DNA of 36,579 nt from G021776435 sp046756245 (GTDB lineage Bacteria > Pseudomonadota > Alphaproteobacteria > Caulobacterales > Parvularculaceae). The stretch is from NCBI GenBank assembly GCA_046756245.1, contig JBHHVZ010000020.1, positions 1 through 36,579 of the forward strand, given 5' to 3'. The notes under the pieces were generated by a model. It saw only the letters and a list, made by a program, of their open reading frames with translations, did not search any database and was not told where the DNA came from. Below, one piece after another: positions 32,343-36,579 of the stretch (positions are counted from its first letter, which is position 1; every line of letters starts with the position of its first letter). Both the position numbers and the translations under genes were made by a program.

Positions 32343-33533
32343 TCACGCCACATTCTTGCGCGCGAGAAGTTTTTTGACATTGCGGGCGGCCTGGCGGATG
32401 CGCTGTTCGTTTTCGACAAGGCCGATGCGCACATAGCCCTCGCCGCGCTCGCCGAAACCGAGGCCGGGGGCGACGGCGACGTCGGCTTTTTCCATCAACA
32501 GCTTGGCGAAACCGACCGAGCCCTGGGCGCGAAATTCCTCCGGGATCGGCGCCCAGGCGAACATCGACGCCGGCGGGACCGGAATCTCCCAGCCGGCGCG
32601 CGCGAAGCTTTCGACCAGCACGTCGCGGCGCGACCGGTATGTCTCGCGGATTTCCGCCACGCAGTCCTGCGGTCCGTTTAGGGCGGCGGCGGCGGCGACC
32701 TGAATGGGCGTAAACGCGCCGTAATCGAGATAGGATTTGACCCGCGCAAGCGCCGCGATCATCCGTTCATTGCCGACCGCCATGCCGACCCGCCAGCCGG
32801 CCATGGAATAGGTCTTGGAGAGAGAATTCACCTCGACTGCGATGTCTTTCGCGCCGGGAACTTGCAGGATCGAGGGCGGCGGCGCGTCGAAATAAATCTC
32901 CGAATAGGCGAGATCGGACAAAACCAGAATGCCGTGCTTTTTGGCGAGCGCGACCATGTCTTTGTAAAAATCGAGTTCGGCGGTTTGCGCGGTCGGGTTC
33001 GAGGGATAGTTCAGCACCATGGCGGTCGGGCGCGGCGTCACATGCGCGACTGCGCGCGACACGCCGGAAAGATAGGCCTCCGGCGACAGCGCCGAAGCGG
33101 CGCGGATGACGCCGCCGGCGATGATGAAGCCGTAGGCGTGGATCGGATAGGCCGGATCGGGCGCGAGGATGACGTCGCCGGGTGCGGTGATCGCCTGAGC
33201 GAGATTGGCGAACCCTTCCTTCGAGCCGAGCGTGGCGACGACTTCGCGCTCGGGGTCGAGTTTGACGTCGAAGCGGCGTTCGTAGTAGCGCGCCATCGCG
33301 CGCCTCAAACCGATGATTCCGCGCGAGGCCGAATAGCGGTTTGTGCGCGGCTTCTGCGCGGTTTCGATAAGCTTGGCGACGATGTGAGGCGGCGTCGGCA
33401 TGTCGGGATTGCCCATGCCGAAATCGATGACGTCGCGGCCCTCGCCGCGCAGGCGGGCTTTCACCCCGTTTACTTCCTCGAAGACGTAGGGGGGCAAACG
33501 TTTGATGCGGTAGAATTCCTCAGTGTCCGGCAT
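32343..33533 (-). CDS. Class I PLP aminotransferase (aspartate/alanine type, AlaC-like)
   Basis: The 396-residue protein is a fold-type I aminotransferase: EVNGVKARLRGEGRDVIDFG at the N terminus, GNPDMPTPPHI, RYSASRGIIGLRRAMARYY, NYPSNPTAQTAELDFY, VLSDLAYSEIYFD and the PLP lysine K240 in VNSLSKTYSMAGWRVGMAVG. The opening residues and SNPT-AYSE spacing resemble AlaC and the aminotransferases that commonly precede hom in alphaproteobacteria. It probably uses glutamate, alanine or aspartate; the precise pair is not certain. The start at 33533 is 13 nt after the stop of the upstream lipoprotein gene, with an AGGAG site somewhat distant, so translation may depend on coupling. Confidence 0.92.
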   Translation of the reverse strand: MPDTEEFYRIKRLPPYVFEEVNGVKARLRGEGRDVIDFGMGNPDMPTPPHIVAKLIETAQKPRTNRYSASRGIIGLRRAMARYYERRFDVKLDPEREVVATLGSKEGFANLAQAITAPGDVILAPDPAYPIHAYGFIIAGGVIRAASALSPEAYLSGVSRAVAHVTPRPTAMVLNYPSNPTAQTAELDFYKDMVALAKKHGILVLSDLAYSEIYFDAPPPSILQVPGAKDIAVEVNSLSKTYSMAGWRVGMAVGNERMIAALARVKSYLDYGAFTPIQVAAAAALNGPQDCVAEIRETYRSRRDVLVESFARAGWEIPVPPASMFAWAPIPEEFRAQGSVGFAKLLMEKADVAVAPGLGFGERGEGYVRIGLVENEQRIRQAARNVKKLLARKNVA

Positions 33534-33546
33534 AGCGGCGGCGGGA

Positions 33547-34062
33547 CTAACCGTCTTCTCCTTTCTCGTCCGGACTGTCGTCGGGAGCCGGCATCGGCTC
33601 GGCCCGTTCGCGGCGCGCGGCTGATGTCGATTCTTCAACCGCCGCCGACAGGGCGTCGCGGGTTTCGTCGAGCGGGCGGGCGCCAGCGTCTTCCTCGCCG
33701 GGCAGCGTCACGCCTTCTTCGCGCTCGTGATGGGACGCGGCGCGGTCAGCGGCGACCCGGGCGTTGAGCGTCTCGCCGGCTTTCACGAGCGCCTCAAGAT
33801 CGGCCTCGCGGGCGCCGGCGGGCGCCGGCTCGGGCGCCTTGGACGGCGTTTCGGAGAGTTTCGGAAAGCGCATCTCGCCGCTTTTTTTCCGCGTCTTAAT
33901 CCGCTCCTTGATGATCGGGCTCATCGGCTGATCGCCGGCGCGGTCTTCATATTTGACGAAGCCCGGCGGCGCGAAGCGTTTGAGGCTCGAACAGCCGGAT
34001 ACAGCCGCGACGGTTGCAGCCGCGGCGATCAGGGCCAATATGTGAGAAGATTTTGCACCCAT
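33547..34062 (-). CDS. Hypothetical lipoprotein
   Basis: The 171-residue protein has a lipoprotein signal (ILALIAAAATVAAVSGC) with a good lipobox (VSGC, Cys at about 24). A short conserved-looking section follows (SLKRFAPPGFVKYEDRAGDQ, then PMSPIIKERIKTRKK and MRFPKLSETP), and the rest is a charged low-complexity tail with many Ala, Glu and Arg. I do not recognise a family. It probably sits in the outer membrane or periplasm. It is 53 bp from the divergent phaC gene and directly upstream of the aminotransferase, sharing its transcript. Confidence 0.72.
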   Translation of the reverse strand: MGAKSSHILALIAAAATVAAVSGCSSLKRFAPPGFVKYEDRAGDQPMSPIIKERIKTRKKSGEMRFPKLSETPSKAPEPAPAGAREADLEALVKAGETLNARVAADRAASHHEREEGVTLPGEEDAGARPLDETRDALSAAVEESTSAARRERAEPMPAPDDSPDEKGEDG

Positions 34063-34115
34063 GGAAACCGCAATCTATAAACTTGCCTGACGCCACATAA
34101 CCCCTAACCGGCCCG

Positions 34116-36134
34116 ATGACGCAAGCTGAAGATCAAGCCGCGCCCGCCGCGACGCGCAAATCGTCGGCGAAAAAGGCCGCCCGGAAGACGGCGAAGAAAA
34201 AAACCGTCCGAAAAACAGACAAAAAAGCGGTCAAAAAGAAAACATCGCTAAAGCCGGCGAAGAAGGCTGCGAAGAAAAAAGCCGTCAAAAAATCTGCAAT
34301 GAAGGCGGCGCGGACGCCTGCGAAAGACCGGCGAGAGGACGTCGGGTCGCCGAAATCGCTGTTCGAGGATTTTGACGCCCTGTCGGAATATCTGACCCAG
34401 ATCACCGGCAAGAGCCAGGAGGTCGTCCGCGAGTTTTTCACCCATCACGCCGATCTGCGCAGCACCGCGCGGCGCCTCGCCGCCGATCCGCTCAATGTGA
34501 GCGAGGCGTTTCGCGAGATGATGGCCTCGCTTGCGGCCGACCCGGCTACGCTGATGGAGCGCCAGTTCGATCTCTGGCGCGATTACGCCAATCTGATGGC
34601 GGCGATGTCGCGCAAGATGGCTGGCGAGGATGTCGAGGACATCGTCAAACCGGACCCTGGCGACAAACGCTTCGAACACCCGGCCTGGACGGAAAACCAG
34701 CTTCTCGATTTTATCAAGCAATCCTATCTGACGTTTGCACGCTGGCTGCGCGATACGGTCCAACAGCTCGAGGGCATGGACGAACACGACAAGAAGAAGG
34801 CGGAGTTTTTCACCCAGCAGTTCATCAACGCCTTCTCGCCCTCGAATTTCGCCATGCTCAATCCTGAGGTGATCGAGGCGACGGTCGAAAGCCGCGGCGA
34901 AAATCTTCTGAAAGGTCTCAAAAACCTGCTTGAAGACATTGATCGCGGTCACGGGTCGCTGGCGATCCGGCAGGCCGACCTCGATTATTTCAGCCTCGGC
35001 GGGAATATCGCGACGACGCCGGGCAAGGTCGTTTATCAAAACGACATCATGCAATTGATCCAGTATGATCCGATGACCGAGACGGTCGCGAAACGCCCCC
35101 TCGTCATCTTTCCGCCCTGGATCAACAAATTTTACATCCTCGATTTACAGCCGGGGAACTCGTTTATCCGCTGGATGGTCGAACAGGGCCGCACGGTGTT
35201 CGTCGTCTCCTGGGTCAATCCGGGTCCGGAGCTTCGCGAGAAAACCTTTTTCGACTATATCAAAGGCGGCGTGTTCGATGCGCTGGACGCGGTCGAAAAG
35301 GCGACAGACGAAAGGAACGTCGACGCCATCGGCTATTGCATCGGCGGCACGATGCTCGCCGCCGCGCTCGCTTACATGGCCGGCGAAGGCGACAAGCGCA
35401 TCAAGTCGGCGACGTTTCTAACCGCCCAGACGGATTTCACCGAATCCGGCGATCTCCAGCTTTTTGTCGACGACGAACAGCTCGAAGCGATCGAAAAACA
35501 GATGGACGCGGCCGGCGGCGTGCTCGAAGGCCGCGCCATGGCGTCGACCTTCAACATGCTGCGCTCGAACGACCTGATCTGGTCGTTCGTCATTGATAAT
35601 TACCTCAAAGGCAAGGATCCGGCGAAGTTCGACCTCTTGTTCTGGAATTCCGACGCGACGCGGATGCCCAAAAACGTTCATCTGTTTTATCTGCGTGAAT
35701 TCTATCAGCATAACCGGCTCGCGAAGCGCGAAATGGTGTTGGGCGGGCGCAAGCTCAATCTGGCCGACGTGAAGATCCCGATTTTCATGCAGGCCGGCGA
35801 GACCGACCACATCGCGCCGCATCAGTCCGTCTATAACAGCGCGAAACTCTTCGGCGGGCCGGTCGAATATATGCTGGCGGGCTCGGGCCATATCGCCGGC
35901 GTGATCAATCATCCGCGCCGGAATAAATATCACTATTCGATGAATCCGGAACTGCCGAAAACGCTTGAGGATTGGAAAGCGGACGCCGAGCGCCGCGACG
36001 GTTCCTGGTGGCCGCACTGGATCGAATGGCTGAACCGAGTCAGCCCGGAAAAGACCGCCGCAGGCATACCCGGCGCCGGAAATTTGAAGATAATCGAAGA
36101 CGCGCCGGGCAGTTATGTTAAGGTGAAGGCCTGA
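34116..36134 (+). CDS. phaC: Class I poly(3-hydroxyalkanoate) synthase PhaC with lysine-rich N-terminal tail
   Basis: PhaC polymerises 3-hydroxyacyl-CoA into polyhydroxyalkanoate granules. Residues from about 80 on match class I synthases: an N-terminal domain with DPATLMERQFDLWRDYANLM, then the catalytic core with the lipase-like box IGYCIGGTML (Cys408), Asp564 in AGETDHIAPH and His592 in GSGHIAGV, forming the Cys-Asp-His triad. The protein has 672 residues, about 80 more than the best-known class I enzyme. The extra part (about 12-72) is almost all Lys, Ala, Arg and Thr, with KKAARKTAKKKTVRKTDKKA and PAKKAAKKKAVKKSAMKAA blocks like histone H1 tails. It could bind nucleic acid or phosphate polymers. 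The ATG at 34116 is the first start and the frame is continuous, so this is not an obvious error. No phaA, phaB or phasin gene is in the window. Confidence 0.95.
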   Translation: MTQAEDQAAPAATRKSSAKKAARKTAKKKTVRKTDKKAVKKKTSLKPAKKAAKKKAVKKSAMKAARTPAKDRREDVGSPKSLFEDFDALSEYLTQITGKSQEVVREFFTHHADLRSTARRLAADPLNVSEAFREMMASLAADPATLMERQFDLWRDYANLMAAMSRKMAGEDVEDIVKPDPGDKRFEHPAWTENQLLDFIKQSYLTFARWLRDTVQQLEGMDEHDKKKAEFFTQQFINAFSPSNFAMLNPEVIEATVESRGENLLKGLKNLLEDIDRGHGSLAIRQADLDYFSLGGNIATTPGKVVYQNDIMQLIQYDPMTETVAKRPLVIFPPWINKFYILDLQPGNSFIRWMVEQGRTVFVVSWVNPGPELREKTFFDYIKGGVFDALDAVEKATDERNVDAIGYCIGGTMLAAALAYMAGEGDKRIKSATFLTAQTDFTESGDLQLFVDDEQLEAIEKQMDAAGGVLEGRAMASTFNMLRSNDLIWSFVIDNYLKGKDPAKFDLLFWNSDATRMPKNVHLFYLREFYQHNRLAKREMVLGGRKLNLADVKIPIFMQAGETDHIAPHQSVYNSAKLFGGPVEYMLAGSGHIAGVINHPRRNKYHYSMNPELPKTLEDWKADAERRDGSWWPHWIEWLNRVSPEKTAAGIPGAGNLKIIEDAPGSYVKVKA

Positions 36135-36254
36135 GCGTTGATCAACTCGCCTCGACGGTTTTTGTTCGCTTAATTGCCGAAAAAACTTATCCCCGCCCTT
36201 CCCTGCGCCCGTAAAATTGCGGCTACAGCCGTTTGCAATATGTAGGAGTCTCTC

Positions 36255-36530
36255 ATGCGAAGCTTTTCGGCAAAACAGGCCAAGCAGAATTTCGGCGCGT
36301 TTCTCGACGCCGCCCGCGCAGGCCCGGTCGGCGTCTTGAAACATGGCCGGCTTGCCTGCGTTCTGGTCTCGGCCGCGGATTTTCACGAATATGAAGTCCT
36401 CAAATACGCCAATGTGAAATCTCGCATTATCCGCCGGCTCGGCGAGGCGCTCGACAAATACGATCGCGGCGAAGACGCCGTCGCCGACCGCATGCTGGCG
36501 ACCGTGCCGGGTCTGATGCGGCGCAACTAG
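36255..36530 (+). CDS. Phd/YefM-type antitoxin
   Basis: The 91-residue protein begins SFSAKQAKQNFGAFLDAA and continues GPVGVLKHGRLACVLVSAAD, the fold of Phd/YefM antitoxins, which bind their own promoter and neutralise a partner toxin with a variable C-terminal helix. A TAGGAG site precedes the ATG. No toxin gene is visible: upstream is phaC, and only 49 bases remain after the stop. A following toxin would begin beyond the window, but the intervening palindromic repeat makes a tightly coupled pair unlikely. The stop codon TAG (36528-36530) lies inside the CTAG start of that repeat. It may be an orphan. Confidence 0.83.
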   Translation: MRSFSAKQAKQNFGAFLDAARAGPVGVLKHGRLACVLVSAADFHEYEVLKYANVKSRIIRRLGEALDKYDRGEDAVADRMLATVPGLMRRN

Positions 36531-36579
36531 AGCGCATTCCGAAAAGTGGGAACCGGTTTTCGGATAAAATGCGCGACAA
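36527..36579. repeat. Palindromic repeat, copy 2 (reaches the window edge)
   Basis: This matches the 29429-29481 copy over 53 bases with one difference (TATAAT becomes TAAAAT in the right arm), in the same orientation. Its opening CTAG supplies the stop codon of the antitoxin gene. Sequence beyond the window may extend it. Confidence 0.9.

Noticed and set aside
34133..34441. Phe/Ala-rich minus-strand frame opposite the PhaC tail, resembling membrane segments
   Set aside because: Phe-rich reading is simply the complement of Lys codons (AAA/AAG); no start signal is present.

Overview
The window is high-GC, densely packed DNA from an alphaproteobacterium. The gene order (mfd and sdhE next to recG; DUF192, double cold-shock protein, tRNA-Pro and an NDUFS4-type complex I subunit; aminotransferase, hom, glpX, recJ), CCA-encoding tRNA genes, and a PopA-like degenerate GGDEF protein fit that class. 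A Parvularculales/Caulobacterales-like lineage is plausible, but this is an inference without a database search. Most of the window is chromosomal housekeeping DNA. No prophage, intact insertion sequence or CRISPR array was seen.

Layout. 1-392: no supportable gene. 393-1887 (-): an unknown membrane protein and an OmpA-domain protein. 1987-2205 (-): a broken histidine phosphatase. 2308-5450 (+): a TPR/VanY-type peptidase followed by a PopA-like c-di-GMP receptor. 5461-11644 (-): sdhE, a dienelactone-hydrolase-like protein, an APC permease and mfd, divergent from recG (11710-13827, +). 13831-16917: a DUF502 membrane protein (-), then a DUF3089 hydrolase-like protein and galU (+). 16914-18841: kdsA (-) and the KdsD-type isomerase (+), two steps of KDO synthesis for lipopolysaccharide. 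18862-20850: a single-span protein (-), a 32-codon photolyase stub and cfa (+). 21041-24937 (+): a sulfur-metabolism run of cysteine synthase, mercaptopyruvate sulfurtransferase, a GNAT protein, cystathionine beta-lyase and a PEGA-like lipoprotein. 24942-27542 (-): tRNA-Arg, NDUFS4-type subunit, tRNA-Pro, DUF192, double cold-shock protein, YbjN protein and tRNA-Glu. 27613-34062 (-): recJ, a repeat-filled gap, glpX, hom, an aminotransferase and a lipoprotein. 34116-36530 (+): phaC and a Phd-type antitoxin, ending in a palindromic repeat.

The points most worth a second look are: a PHA synthase with a built-in lysine-rich, histone-H1-like N-terminal tail; a PopA-like protein that keeps the c-di-GMP inhibitory site but has lost the cyclase motif, placed directly after a TPR-VanY peptidase; two gene remnants (a photolyase stub next to cfa, and a histidine phosphatase stub with the catalytic His changed to Gln); a DUF3089 protein with glycine at the nucleophile position; and a 53-bp palindromic repeat that abuts the recJ start and contains the stop codon of the antitoxin gene.

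Start codons were chosen from ribosome-binding sites and family homology, and several are shorter than the longest open frame. Functional calls rest on motifs recognised by eye.
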